A stretch of DNA of 64,000 nucleotides from Trinickia diaoshuihuensis (lineage in GTDB: Bacteria; Pseudomonadota; Gammaproteobacteria; Burkholderiales; Burkholderiaceae): contig NZ_QUBS01000024.1 in NCBI RefSeq assembly GCF_003390925.1, positions 62,001 through 126,000 of the forward strand, read 5' to 3'. A program made the translations under genes and the position numbers. Positions 10,814 to 19,785 of the stretch are shown one piece after another; position 1 is the stretch's first letter; the number at the start of each line of letters is the position of its first letter. The notes below the pieces were generated by a model. That model searched no databases. It saw only the letters and a list, made by a program, of their open reading frames with translations, and was not told the DNA's origin.

Positions 10814-13035
10814 ATGGGACTCAATGCGCTATTTGAAGCCGCCTTTGCCGGTGGTGCTCAACGCAGCCGACTGATTCGGCTCGATACGCCGCTCGGCGAG
10901 GACTGGCTATTGCCTCTGTATGCCAAGGGCGTGTCGCGACTCGGACGCGACTACGAATTCGTCGTCGAAGCCGCTTCGGTCAAAGGCCGTGAAATCGACC
11001 TGCAAGCCATGATCGGCAAAGCCGTCACGTTGTGGCTGCAGCAGACCGACGGCACCTATTTGCCGCACCACGGGTTCGTCAAAACGTTTTCGCGGTTGGG
11101 CAGTGACGGCTATCTCTCGTTCTATCAGTTGTCCAACTGCACGACAAAACCGTCCGCTTCATTCGTACGGGCTTGCGCGAAGAAGTCGATGGAAGCACTC
11201 AGTGGTCGGAGCGCCAGCGGATCCAAAGCGCCGCACTGACGACTCGGACGTTCGACTATAAGCGCCCCGATCTGCCTAAGCAGGTGGATAGCGCGGTGGT
11301 CTCAGATGCCGATGGCGCGGCGCAAGGCGAGGTGTACGACTACACCGGTGCCTATACATGGGGCGTGCGCGAGCACGGCGAGCAGCAAGCGACGGCGCGA
11401 GTCGAGGCGTGCGAGTCGGAAATGAAGCGCTTCCATGCGATCGGCAGCCTGCGTTCGGCGATGCCGGGTTACTGGTTCACGCTCGCCGGGCATCCCGTTC
11501 ATGACAAGGAGCCCGAGCAAGATCGCCAATTCGCGATCCTCGAAACGCGCTGGACGATCCGCAACAATTTGCCTGGGATGGACGAGATCGCCGACATTCC
11601 GGAAAGCTTGAGCGCGCAGGTGAGACGTGCGATGGGATCGGGCGGCGGTGTGAAGGTTCGCCACCCCGACGGCGGCGAGGGCTACTTCCAAGTGGAAATC
11701 GAAGCCCAGCGGCGACGCACGCCGTTTCGCAGCCCGTTCGAGCATCACAAACCTGTCATGCAGTTGCAAACAGGCATCGTCGCCGGTCCCGAGGGCGAGG
11801 AGATCTATACCGATGCGCTCAACCGCGTGAAGGTTTGGTTTCCATGGAACCGGCGCAATGAAGGGGACGAGCGCGCGTCGGTTTGGGTGCGTGCGGCGTT
11901 TCCCGATGCAGGATCGACACGCGGCGGGCATTTTCCGTTACGCAAAGGGGACGAAGTCGTCGTCGGATTCATGGGCGGCGACTGCGACCGGCCAGTGATC
12001 CTGGGCCGGATGCACGGCGGGCCGACGCCGCCCGTCTGGCATTCGAACGGGTTGCTGTCGGGAATTCGCTCGAAGGAATATGCGGGCAGCGGCTTCAACC
12101 AACTCGTCATGGACGATGCCACGGGGCAGAACCGGATCCATCTCTATTCGTCGAGCGCCGACTCGCACCTACATCTTGGCTACCTAGTCGCTCATACCGC
12201 GAATACGCGCGGTGCGTATCTGGGCAGCGGCTTCGATTTGAAGTCGAGTGCCTACGGTGCGATTCGGGCGGAGCAGGGCTTGTATATATCGAGTTATCCG
12301 GCATCGCCCAAGCAGCCGATGGACGTGCGGCAAGCGCGTGAGCAGCTCGTGAATGCGGAGAGCGTCATCGAAGCGCTGTCGGATGCCAGCGCGACGCATC
12401 AGGCGGAGAGCCTCAAAGATGGATACGACGCGTTGAAGGCGCTGACCGATGCGACACAAAAATCCGTTGCAGGCGACGCCTCGGCTCCAGGCCGGACAGC
12501 GGGCGGCGGGACCGGCAACGCCAATGGGTTTGCCGAGCCCGTGATGTTGATGGCGAGTCCGGCGGGCATTGCGTTGTCGACGCAGGCGTCGGCGCACGTT
12601 GCCGCGGATCGGCACGTCAACCTTGTTAGTGGCGGCAGTACGCATATCGCAAGCGGGAAATCGTTGCTGGCCTCCATCGGAGAAAAGCTGAGCCTGTTCG
12701 TGCAGAACGCGGGGATGAAACTCATTGCCGCGAAGGGCAAGGTCGATGTGCAGGCGCATGCCGACGGCATCGAATTGCAGGCGCAAAAAAGCGTGAAGCT
12801 GATTTCGATCGCGGACGTAATCGAAATGGCGGGCAAGCGTGAGGTCTTATTGACGTCGGGCGGCGCGTATATCCGGATTAAAGACGGCAACATCGAGATG
12901 CATGCGCCTGGGACGATCGATATGAAGGGGGCGAAGCGGGTGTTTGCGGGGCCGGTCTCCGGCAACTATCAGATGCACGGCGTTGAGGGACAAGGCGGCA
13001 TGAAGACTGGGCGAGCGACGGATTTTTCTGGGTGA
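10814..13035 (+). pseudogene. vgrG: Orphan T6SS spike protein VgrG, broken by an internal deletion and frameshift
   Basis: VgrG forms the trimeric tip of the T6SS needle and carries effectors. The N-terminal gp27-like part runs in frame from ATG 10814 to about 11130 (ending FVKTFSRLGSDGYLSFYQL). The next recognisable VgrG sequence (KTVRFIRTGLREEVDG) continues in another frame from about 11130 to the stop at 13035. Compared with normal VgrGs, roughly 110 residues of the base region are missing at the junction and the two parts are out of frame; the upstream frame then runs to a stop at 11239. The rest is well kept: gp5-like OB fold (DALNRVKVWFPWN) and a DUF2345-type beta-helix extension. No intact start is evident for the second part, so a functional spike is unlikely. 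Confidence 0.85.
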
Positions 13036-13119
13036 TCGATGCGGCTTACTTGTCAGCCCGCTGTGCCGTTAGACCCATTCATATGGGCTTCGATAGACTG
13101 AATCAGAAACCAAGTGGCC

Positions 13120-16095
13120 ATGAGTTCGACGAAAGATCATCCGCTTCATAAGAGCGCGCCCGTGCAGCCATCGCCGGCAGCGGCGACCCAAGCGCCGGCC
13201 TATGTGCCGCTGAAATGGAGCTACCCATTTACGACGGCGGCCGACAAGGACGGCAATGACGCGCACGCCTATTTCGAGGCGCTCAGCAATGCCGAGGACG
13301 GGTTTTATCCGCACGGCGCGAACGGCATTTGGCATGGCGGCATTCACTTCGGACGCGAGACCGGGCAGATTCTGAAACAGGAGAACGGTTTTCGTGCGAT
13401 TGCGGACGGTGAGGTCGTCGCTTATCGGCTCGATTCGGCTTATCCGGTGCTGAAGTACGAAGACGGCAAGCAATGTATGTATTCGACAGGGTTCGTGCTG
13501 GTCAGGCATAAGCTGCAATTGCCGCCGGCGCCATCGACGCCGAACTCGGCGGGCGGCAGCAAGGCTTCTACGCCGGGCGGTGCGTCAACAGTGTCGGTGC
13601 CCGCGTCTACGTCCACGCCTGCCCCCGCTTCGGCGGCGCCTGCCGATGAAACGCTGACGTTTTTCAGCTTGTATGTGCATACGCTGGATTGGCGAGGCTA
13701 TAAGGCGGCGATCGAAGCGGGGTCTGCTGCCGATGCGACGCCGTCGCCGATCAAATGCATGCCTTATTGGAAGGGCGACAAACACTACCGCGTCGGGCCG
13801 AGCGCAGCCGATACGCAGCGCCAACCGAGCACATTCGATTTTTCCTTGCCCGATTCAATGCGGCTTGATGCGCCCGATGGTGATATGAGCATGGCGAGTG
13901 GTCTGGGGGACCCTTTGCAGACGAATCCGCCGACGCTCAAATGGCTCGAACCGGTTCAATTTCCCGCGGGGATGAGTTGGCCTGAGAAGTTCCGTTTGAT
14001 TGATCAGCATGCATCGGCCGATAAACCGAAAGCCAAGCAGCCGGCCGCCAAGGGCACGTTCGTCTATAGCAAGGCGAACGGCGAAGCGATCGGATTGCTG
14101 CCGCAGGGCCGCGATGTGCAATTGGGTCTGCCTTCGACGAAAGCCAAAGGCTGGGCGCAGATTACGAAGGTGCTGAAAGGCGAGCCGGTGGGCGTGGTGA
14201 TCGGCGACCCGGCGGACCCGCGCGTGGCGACTGGATGGGTCAAAGTCGAACAGTTCGAAGTCCTTATCGATCCTCAGCCGCTCGATACGGTGGTCGTTCT
14301 CGATACGCCGTATCCGGTGGCGGCGGGCGCGGTGTTAGGCTACCTCGGTGAATATCAGCGATACCGTGAGGCGTCGAAACTGCCGCCGACGCCGCAGCGG
14401 CCGATCCTGCACTTGGAGGTGTTCGCGGGGCCCGACTTGCCTGCGTTCATCAAGAAGAGCCAAGCGCGGGCTAAGCAACTGCCTGACAAGAACTCCTTCC
14501 TTGAAATCTCGGCCGGGGCGATGCTTGTCGACGTGGCCGGGGCGACGCAATCGGTCGATGGCGGGCTGCTGCTCAAGCCGGTTGCGACGGGCGGGGGAGA
14601 AGGGCCGTGGGTGAAGGTGCAGCCGACCCTGATCAAGATGCCGGCCGCAGCGCCGCCGCAGCCGGGGCATGGACATGCTGCCGCGCATTCGAAGCATCCG
14701 AAGGTGAAGCCCGAGGAGACGAGCGTAGGTTCGCCGGTATGGGTTGAGCGTGCGATGGCCGGCAAGCCGGCGCCCTCGGGGTTCAAGGTTTGGCGTGACT
14801 TCCCTTTGCAGGTATCGAATGCGAAATCGCCGGCGGCGGGATTCGACGAAGTGTATTCGCGTGGCGAGTTGGATAAGCTCGGCGCGGATGCCAAGGCGCA
14901 GGACGATAAAAAGGCGCATTGGTGGAAGGTGACGGTGGGCACCTCGGACGGCAATAGCCGCGAGGGTTGGGTGTGCGACACCGGACATCCGAATGTGCAA
15001 CCGCGCGGTGCGTGGGAATGGCCTGGGTTCGAGCTCATCGATAACACTAGCGTGTCGGTGCTCGATTCGTTCAAGCGGTTCTTGTACGTTCAGGAGCTGT
15101 TGTTCGACGGCGATAAGGAGTCGTTCGAACCGAGCGCGGTGAGCGTGAACGGCAGTGCGTTGGTTGCGCGACTGGAGAAAGTTGTTGACCGGCTCGGGAA
15201 CAAAGACGGGAAGGTGACACCCGATGAACTCGCCCGGGCGCAGCGCACTCGATGGGTGGCGCAAGCGATGTCGCATCTAGTCGTGCGTTATGAAAGCGAA
15301 TGGGGCGGGGATCTGAGCAAATGGGAATCGCTATCTTCGTTGATGAAGGAGCGTAAGTACATTTGGCAAGGGGAGTTGGAGCGGATCGGGAAGTTGAGGT
15401 GGTGGGATCAGGTGCGCGGGGTCGAAGGGTTGCCGGGGGATGCGGCGGTTTATCATTTGCATCCGGTGGGTATCGTCGCGAATTTCTACGCGCCTCATGA
15501 TGGTCTAGCGGCACTAATTCAGAGGATAGGGGATGTCATTTCTCTAGGAGAGGGAACGTACGAGTCGTACAACACCGGCACACATGGCAAACACGGCAAG
15601 GTGGTGTACGCGCTGTTCCGTGCACCAGAAGGAACGGTTACCGGCAAAACCATCAACGAGATACTCGCATCGGTCTCACTCCCGCCAGAGGATCATGGCC
15701 GTTTGTTCACGACCGGAAAATACCAGACAATCATTCCGACGCTGGCCGCCGCAAAAGAAGCATTGGGACTAAGCGGCGACGAAAAATATGATGCGCAAAT
15801 GCAAGAACGAGTGTTCAGGGACTTCTTGTTCGATCAAACGCCCGGCCTGTCAAATTTTGTTAAGAAGGGGAGGGGCTCGGTCGATGATGCTCAGTATGCT
15901 GCGGCCAGGCAATGGGCGTCGATCGCTGTTCCAAATGGCCTTAAAATCAGTAAGGATTATGGTGGTGCAGTGTCTGATGGGACGACCTCATATTATGAGG
16001 AGCCGGGTCAAAACGGCGCAAACATGAAGTCGACCAATAAGTTGCGTGAAATTTTGATTGAAATAGAGCAAATGCGAGCGAATGGTGGTCTATGA
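13120..16095 (+). CDS. Large multidomain T6SS cargo effector with M23-like and lysozyme-like domains
   Basis: A 991-residue protein without signal peptide, encoded 84 bp after vgrG, as expected for a VgrG-linked effector. Residues about 30-230 resemble an M23 metallopeptidase fold: HGGIHFG (72-78) replaces the usual HxGxD zinc motif, and LYVHT (184-188) matches the second HxH site, so the domain may be non-catalytic. A Pro/Ala/Ser linker (about 135-176) is inserted. SH3-like segments follow, then an EF-hand-like loop NKDGKVTPDEL near 695. The C-terminus from about 810 looks like a phage-type lysozyme: GEGTYESYNTGT with a likely catalytic Glu, then GKYQTIIPTLAAAKEALGL. I infer a peptidoglycan muramidase. 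ATG 13120 was preferred over GTG 13114. The next gene overlaps by four bases. Confidence 0.75.
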   Translation: MSSTKDHPLHKSAPVQPSPAAATQAPAYVPLKWSYPFTTAADKDGNDAHAYFEALSNAEDGFYPHGANGIWHGGIHFGRETGQILKQENGFRAIADGEVVAYRLDSAYPVLKYEDGKQCMYSTGFVLVRHKLQLPPAPSTPNSAGGSKASTPGGASTVSVPASTSTPAPASAAPADETLTFFSLYVHTLDWRGYKAAIEAGSAADATPSPIKCMPYWKGDKHYRVGPSAADTQRQPSTFDFSLPDSMRLDAPDGDMSMASGLGDPLQTNPPTLKWLEPVQFPAGMSWPEKFRLIDQHASADKPKAKQPAAKGTFVYSKANGEAIGLLPQGRDVQLGLPSTKAKGWAQITKVLKGEPVGVVIGDPADPRVATGWVKVEQFEVLIDPQPLDTVVVLDTPYPVAAGAVLGYLGEYQRYREASKLPPTPQRPILHLEVFAGPDLPAFIKKSQARAKQLPDKNSFLEISAGAMLVDVAGATQSVDGGLLLKPVATGGGEGPWVKVQPTLIKMPAAAPPQPGHGHAAAHSKHPKVKPEETSVGSPVWVERAMAGKPAPSGFKVWRDFPLQVSNAKSPAAGFDEVYSRGELDKLGADAKAQDDKKAHWWKVTVGTSDGNSREGWVCDTGHPNVQPRGAWEWPGFELIDNTSVSVLDSFKRFLYVQELLFDGDKESFEPSAVSVNGSALVARLEKVVDRLGNKDGKVTPDELARAQRTRWVAQAMSHLVVRYESEWGGDLSKWESLSSLMKERKYIWQGELERIGKLRWWDQVRGVEGLPGDAAVYHLHPVGIVANFYAPHDGLAALIQRIGDVISLGEGTYESYNTGTHGKHGKVVYALFRAPEGTVTGKTINEILASVSLPPEDHGRLFTTGKYQTIIPTLAAAKEALGLSGDEKYDAQMQERVFRDFLFDQTPGLSNFVKKGRGSVDDAQYAAARQWASIAVPNGLKISKDYGGAVSDGTTSYYEEPGQNGANMKSTNKLREILIEIEQMRANGGL

Positions 16096-16610
16096 GAAAG
16101 TTGCTTTTATATTGCATTTCTTTTTGTGTCCCGATCGTCGCTTATGCAGGAGAGGGGGGCATTGAGCCGAACAATCATCCCTATGCTAATGTGCGAATTG
16201 CATATCCAAGTGACGAATGCTCGTTTCAGTTTTCGAGCGTCGATTTTTGTGATGAAAAACATTTGACCGAAATCAAGAGGGCGATTGCTGAGCGAAGGCC
16301 GGATTTTGGTGGAAAATACATTCTCCTTTCCATTCCCGAGGGGTCTCCATCCTTCTTTCAACGTTCGCTTGTCGCTATAGATACCACGACGGGAATAGTT
16401 TACCCGGTGCCGATTGATGCCTATTCCGGAGCGACGGATGGCAACGGATATGCAAAAAGCGTGGGAAAACTGAAATACAATATACATTCAAATCAAGTAT
16501 GTATTACCGGTGCAATCTTTATGCATCGTATGGTCGAGGATGGAAATTTTTGCTTTGCTCTCAAGGAAGACCGTTTCGTAGGCCACCATACGCCGTATAT
16601 GGACCCATGA
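16092..16610 (+). CDS. Secreted protein, putative effector-immunity protein
   Basis: A 172-residue protein with an N-terminal signal peptide (LLLYCISFCVPIVAYA) and several cysteines in the mature part, so it is probably periplasmic. Its start overlaps the effector stop (ATGA), the usual arrangement for the cognate immunity gene of a peptidoglycan-degrading T6SS effector. A central element, DFGGKYILLSIPEG followed by a TTGIVYPVP strand, resembles the NFAGRYYMG element of the broken gene at 19163-19785, suggesting the two are distant paralogues. DNA here is visibly AT-richer than the core genes, pointing to transfer. The immunity role is inferred from position only. Confidence 0.65.
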   Translation: MRKLLLYCISFCVPIVAYAGEGGIEPNNHPYANVRIAYPSDECSFQFSSVDFCDEKHLTEIKRAIAERRPDFGGKYILLSIPEGSPSFFQRSLVAIDTTTGIVYPVPIDAYSGATDGNGYAKSVGKLKYNIHSNQVCITGAIFMHRMVEDGNFCFALKEDRFVGHHTPYMDP

Positions 16611-16742
16611 ATTCCATGTCTAGATGCCCCGGGGTGGCTGCGGTCGCGGTTATGATTTCGTTCGCTCACATCATGTCCCAATAGCGGATGTCGCTCGTCC
16701 CGCCGACAAGTATAAGAAGGCCACCCTTTTGGGAGTGACGCA

Positions 16743-17210
16743 ATGAAGCGGATCTTATTTGCATTTTTGTCGATTGTCGGTGCAGCGAGCTGCGCTTCCC
16801 CATGCGCATCAGCTTCAACTGTCGAGGACGGCGATCTAGGTGCTATGACCGATGTTGTCGCTTCGATAATCTACAGCGACCGTTCCTTTGACATATTCAG
16901 GAGTCTATCTTGCAAAATGATTGGCGAAAAGATTCCGTTGTCCAGTGCGCCGGCAGTCACGACTTACTTCGTAACAACTGCAGACGCTTGTGGCTGGGGC
17001 GCGGCGCTAGGGCCCATTTGGTTGATCGGCGTTTCGGGGGGAGTTGCTTCAATCCTGCTTAGTACAGGGGGCTATTCCGTTGATGTGCTTAACGAGGAGG
17101 GGAACGGAATGCGTAGCGTGAAAGTTGGCGGCGATGTTGCCGGCAGAACTGCCCTCGTCGGTTATAGATTTGATGGCAAGAAGTACCGCATAAAAAAGGA
17201 GGGCAATTGA
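16743..17210 (+). CDS. Secreted hypothetical protein in immunity-gene row
   Basis: A 155-residue protein with a signal peptide and probable cleavage after the small-residue stretch SCASPCASAS. The mature part contains a hydrophobic glycine-rich segment (IWLIGVSGGVASILLSTGG) and ends in a basic strand. I recognise no family. It begins 132 bp after the first immunity-like gene, has a plausible ribosome site (GGGAG) and shares the AT-richer composition of the row. The following gene overlaps its stop codon, so they are co-translated. Immunity to a T6SS effector is a positional inference. Confidence 0.6.
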   Translation: MKRILFAFLSIVGAASCASPCASASTVEDGDLGAMTDVVASIIYSDRSFDIFRSLSCKMIGEKIPLSSAPAVTTYFVTTADACGWGAALGPIWLIGVSGGVASILLSTGGYSVDVLNEEGNGMRSVKVGGDVAGRTALVGYRFDGKKYRIKKEGN

Positions 17211-17578
17211 TGATCCGATGCCCTCAGATTGCAGTACTCTTTCTCGTTTTGCTCGCGCATCATATCACTGTCGAGGCTTCTGCTTGCAAAGCGTTGAATG
17301 AAGTCGCCTCCAAAACCGGTGTTTTTATTCCGGGTAACAATGCCGGGCGGGTTGTGATCGGGAAAGGACGACTTCAGTTCTACTCTGCGCCAAGTTATGA
17401 GTGCAAGATGCAGGGCGTTTTTGTAATCGAAGATCAGACCGTAGATGCGTACACCGAATACAAGGGATTTACGTCTGTTGTGTATCTGGGAAGCAAAAAA
17501 CTATCGCCGGTACTCGGGTGGGTGAGATCTGATCGCCTGAGGCCAAATGGACTTGGTATTGCGCTGTCTCAAAAATAA
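17210..17578 (+). CDS. Secreted SH3-like domain protein, putative immunity protein
   Basis: A 122-residue protein with a signal peptide (IAVLFLVLLAHHITVEASA). The mature part looks like a bacterial SH3-like fold: GRLQFYSAPSYECKMQGVFV, then DQTVDAYTEYKGFTSVVYLG and GWVRSDRL. This layout is common among periplasmic immunity or inhibitor proteins that guard against cell-wall hydrolases. The ATG at 17210 overlaps the previous stop (TGATG); a TTG one codon earlier is less likely. Its own stop overlaps the next start (TAATG), so it lies in the middle of a tightly coupled run. Confidence 0.65.
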   Translation: MIRCPQIAVLFLVLLAHHITVEASACKALNEVASKTGVFIPGNNAGRVVIGKGRLQFYSAPSYECKMQGVFVIEDQTVDAYTEYKGFTSVVYLGSKKLSPVLGWVRSDRLRPNGLGIALSQK

Positions 17579-18153
17579 TGTTCATTAGATCGTTTATTCT
17601 GCTTGTTGTCGCCGCGCAGCCGCTGCTTGGTTATGCGGAGACGCGCGAAATCACAAATTTTCGGACTTCGGATGTCCAGCTAGAGACAAGTTGCATAAAA
17701 ACAAAAACAGTCGATACCTGCGTCGTATACCGTTTGATGAAGAATGAACGAAAGAAGCTCATTTCGTTTCCGTTTCCGCCATCTAATATAGCTTACGAGG
17801 ATGGAGTTTTTGCTATCGCTTTTCCGTGTGGAACCGAATGTTCCGCGACCTATTTTTACAAGCCCACTAATAAGCTTGGTGGGCCGTTCCCGCTGGTCGT
17901 ATCTTATGATGCCGGGCGCGGCATTGTGCTCGGTGTTTCGGGGAATTCTCTTGAGATGTATGACATGTTTTCAAGCGGGAAAATGAAAGCAATTGAGAGC
18001 ATTACTCTAGACGTGGGGAATTCCAGCATTGTTGAGGCGATCCGCGATGTCGAACTGAAAAACCATACCTTCGTGATAGCTTACACTGATCGAAGGGGTG
18101 ATATTGTGAAAATTAATAAGATAGTTCCAGTACATAGACCGGATAAATTGTGA
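17578..18153 (+). CDS. Secreted hypothetical protein in immunity-gene row
   Basis: A 191-residue protein with an N-terminal signal peptide (ILLVVAAQPLLGYAE). The mature part is predicted mostly beta, with paired cysteines (SCIKTKTVDTC and PCGTEC), consistent with a disulfide-bonded periplasmic protein. I do not recognise the family. Start and stop both overlap the neighbouring genes by one to four bases, so expression is coupled along the row from 16743 to 18548. Role as immunity protein is inferred from location downstream of the T6SS effector. Confidence 0.6.
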   Translation: MFIRSFILLVVAAQPLLGYAETREITNFRTSDVQLETSCIKTKTVDTCVVYRLMKNERKKLISFPFPPSNIAYEDGVFAIAFPCGTECSATYFYKPTNKLGGPFPLVVSYDAGRGIVLGVSGNSLEMYDMFSSGKMKAIESITLDVGNSSIVEAIRDVELKNHTFVIAYTDRRGDIVKINKIVPVHRPDKL

Positions 18154-18548
18154 TGAGCTCGAAATTGCGATTTTTCGTGAGCGTGAGGTGGATCGGGATC
18201 TTTTTATTGGTGATTGCCAGCCGCTGGAGTCATGCCGAGGTGTTGCCGGAAAAGTGGGTTGGAAGTTATTCATATCAGCATGTTATGGGGCATGCTGTAG
18301 GAGAGGCGGCACCGGCATGGGCTTTTAATTTAACTGTAACCGCTAACGGAGATTGCGAGCTGACGTGGCAAGGGTATCAAAAAAACGATGATATTCTTTG
18401 TAAAGCGTCCGGAAATACGAATGGTTTGACGATTTATTACACCGGCTCTGCTGATGGCGGTGCGGGAGGTCCTGCTGCACCACTATTTTATAGACGAAAT
18501 GAGAAATTGATGAGGCTAGAAGTAATTAAAGGCAGTGCCAAATTTTGA
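18153..18548 (+). CDS. Secreted small protein, possibly DUF5991-like
   Basis: A 131-residue protein with an N-terminal signal peptide or anchor (IGIFLLVIASRWSHAEV). The mature part, LPEKWVGSYSYQHVMG followed by strands and WQGYQKNDDILC, resembles the short beta-barrel DUF5991 group that often accompanies T6SS effectors; this match is tentative. The ATG at 18153 overlaps the previous stop by one base; GTG at 18150 is an alternative. It ends the first coupled gene run; 180 bp follow before the next gene. Confidence 0.55.
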   Translation: MSSKLRFFVSVRWIGIFLLVIASRWSHAEVLPEKWVGSYSYQHVMGHAVGEAAPAWAFNLTVTANGDCELTWQGYQKNDDILCKASGNTNGLTIYYTGSADGGAGGPAAPLFYRRNEKLMRLEVIKGSAKF

Positions 18549-18729
18549 CAAAATGGGCCGCCTTGAATAAGGCGGGTGTCTTGACGGATGGGGTGCGCTT
18601 CGGGCATGAATGATCGGACGGTTGATGTCTTCTATTAAGGCCGGTCCTCTGGCACACGATATAGAGAAGAAGCGATGAAGATCGCTAGTCAAGCGCGATC
18701 GGAGGTGGGCATACAAAGGACGACGTTAA

Positions 18730-19155
18730 ATGAAAACCTACGCTTGCAAATCGCTGGTTGGCCAAGCGATGCTGAGTCTGGCCCTCCAATCACTCGTCCA
18801 CCCCTCTTTTGCCGGGCAGGTGTCCACCTGCGACACCGCGCTACGGCAATTGATCGTCGCGCCCCTACATAGCATTGCGATGAAGAAAGAAAACGTCCGC
18901 GTCGCGCTCGAAGATAGCAACGACGGCGTGTATAGCGTAAGACTGTTCGTTGCCGCCGATAGTCCTGATAACCGCGATAAGTACGTGACGATCGGCTGGG
19001 TCAACTTGGACACTAATACGATGAAGGCATTCGACGTGACGGATGATCCCGACAACCCCGTGACGCTCAACGTCGATGTAGCGAGGTATCGAAGCTATGT
19101 CGACCGATGCCTTCCTCGGCAGCGCCGACGCGCGCTGCTCTCCGGCCGAGTTTAA
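18730..19155 (+). CDS. Secreted hypothetical protein in immunity-gene row
   Basis: A 141-residue protein with a signal peptide (MLSLALQSLVHPSFAGQ). The mature part has two cysteines and a beta-rich centre (YVTIGWVNLDTNTMKAFDV) like other small periplasmic proteins of this row. A short ribosome site (AAAGGA) lies before the ATG. The last residues are Arg-rich and overlap in another frame with coding-like sequence leading into the next gene, so the 3' end could also be frame-altered; I keep the open frame as it stands. Family unknown. Confidence 0.5.
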   Translation: MKTYACKSLVGQAMLSLALQSLVHPSFAGQVSTCDTALRQLIVAPLHSIAMKKENVRVALEDSNDGVYSVRLFVAADSPDNRDKYVTIGWVNLDTNTMKAFDVTDDPDNPVTLNVDVARYRSYVDRCLPRQRRRALLSGRV

Positions 19156-19162
19156 AAACCGC

Positions 19163-19785
19163 ATGGTGACAATCAAACTGCATACGGTACCGGCTGCCTT
19201 GCTCTCCATGTTGGCCGCGCTGTCCTCGCAGGCGGAGGGCTCGCCGCCGATGCCGAAATTCTCAGATCATCCAGTGCCTGTCTATGCCGGGCCTTTGCGT
19301 ACCCTTCGTACTACGCACATGACTCGGGCGATGTTTGGCGAGACGAGATGGGAAAGGAAGTTGCCCCAGTCCGCATCAACTTCGCCGGTAGGTACTACAT
19401 GGGCTTGCATAGCTGCGGCACACAGTGTCGCTATTTCACCCTGTCCGACTTATCGACCGGACAGGATTCGAACGCATTTGACATGTTCTCGGCGGCCGAC
19501 GGCAAGCGTGCGACAACGCGAGACGGCCGTAGCTATGTGACCGAGCTTGTCGTACATCCAAACAGCACGATGGTGATTGCCCGATACCACATCGATAGTT
19601 CGGCAGCGCGTCCATCCGAATGTCGCGAGCGAGTTTTCGTTTTGGCGGACGATGGCATGCAGGTGAACCCGATCACCGCTACGGTAGAAGGGTGCGAGCA
19701 ACCCCTGGACACGGAAATTTCGGCGTTGCCGATTTCGTCCGAATTTGAGTCGAAGCGCGGTGGTCCAAGCGTCAGCAGCCGATAA
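19163..19785 (+). pseudogene. Secreted immunity-like protein with a frameshift
   Basis: Two frames together encode one protein of about 205 residues. From ATG 19163 one frame gives a signal peptide (AALLSMLAALSSQAEG) and SDHPVPVYAGP. The natural continuation FAYPSYYAHDSGD and then INFAGRYYMGLHSCGTQC lies in another frame up to the stop at 19785. The switch falls near 19288-19296 in a GGGCCTTTG run and is cured by one extra base. The DFAG/NFAG-Y element followed by a Cys-rich strand is typical of a widespread family of secreted proteins of unknown function. Either a recent one-base deletion or a sequence error. Confidence 0.6.

Noticed and set aside
11173-13035. Second part of vgrG as an independent gene from a TTG start
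   Set aside because: Homology to VgrG runs upstream of that codon in the same frame, so the codon is internal and the part is a fragment.
19288-19296. Programmed frameshift in the 19163 gene
   Set aside because: The run GGGCCTTTG is not a classical slippery heptamer and no downstream pseudoknot is apparent; mutation or error is simpler.
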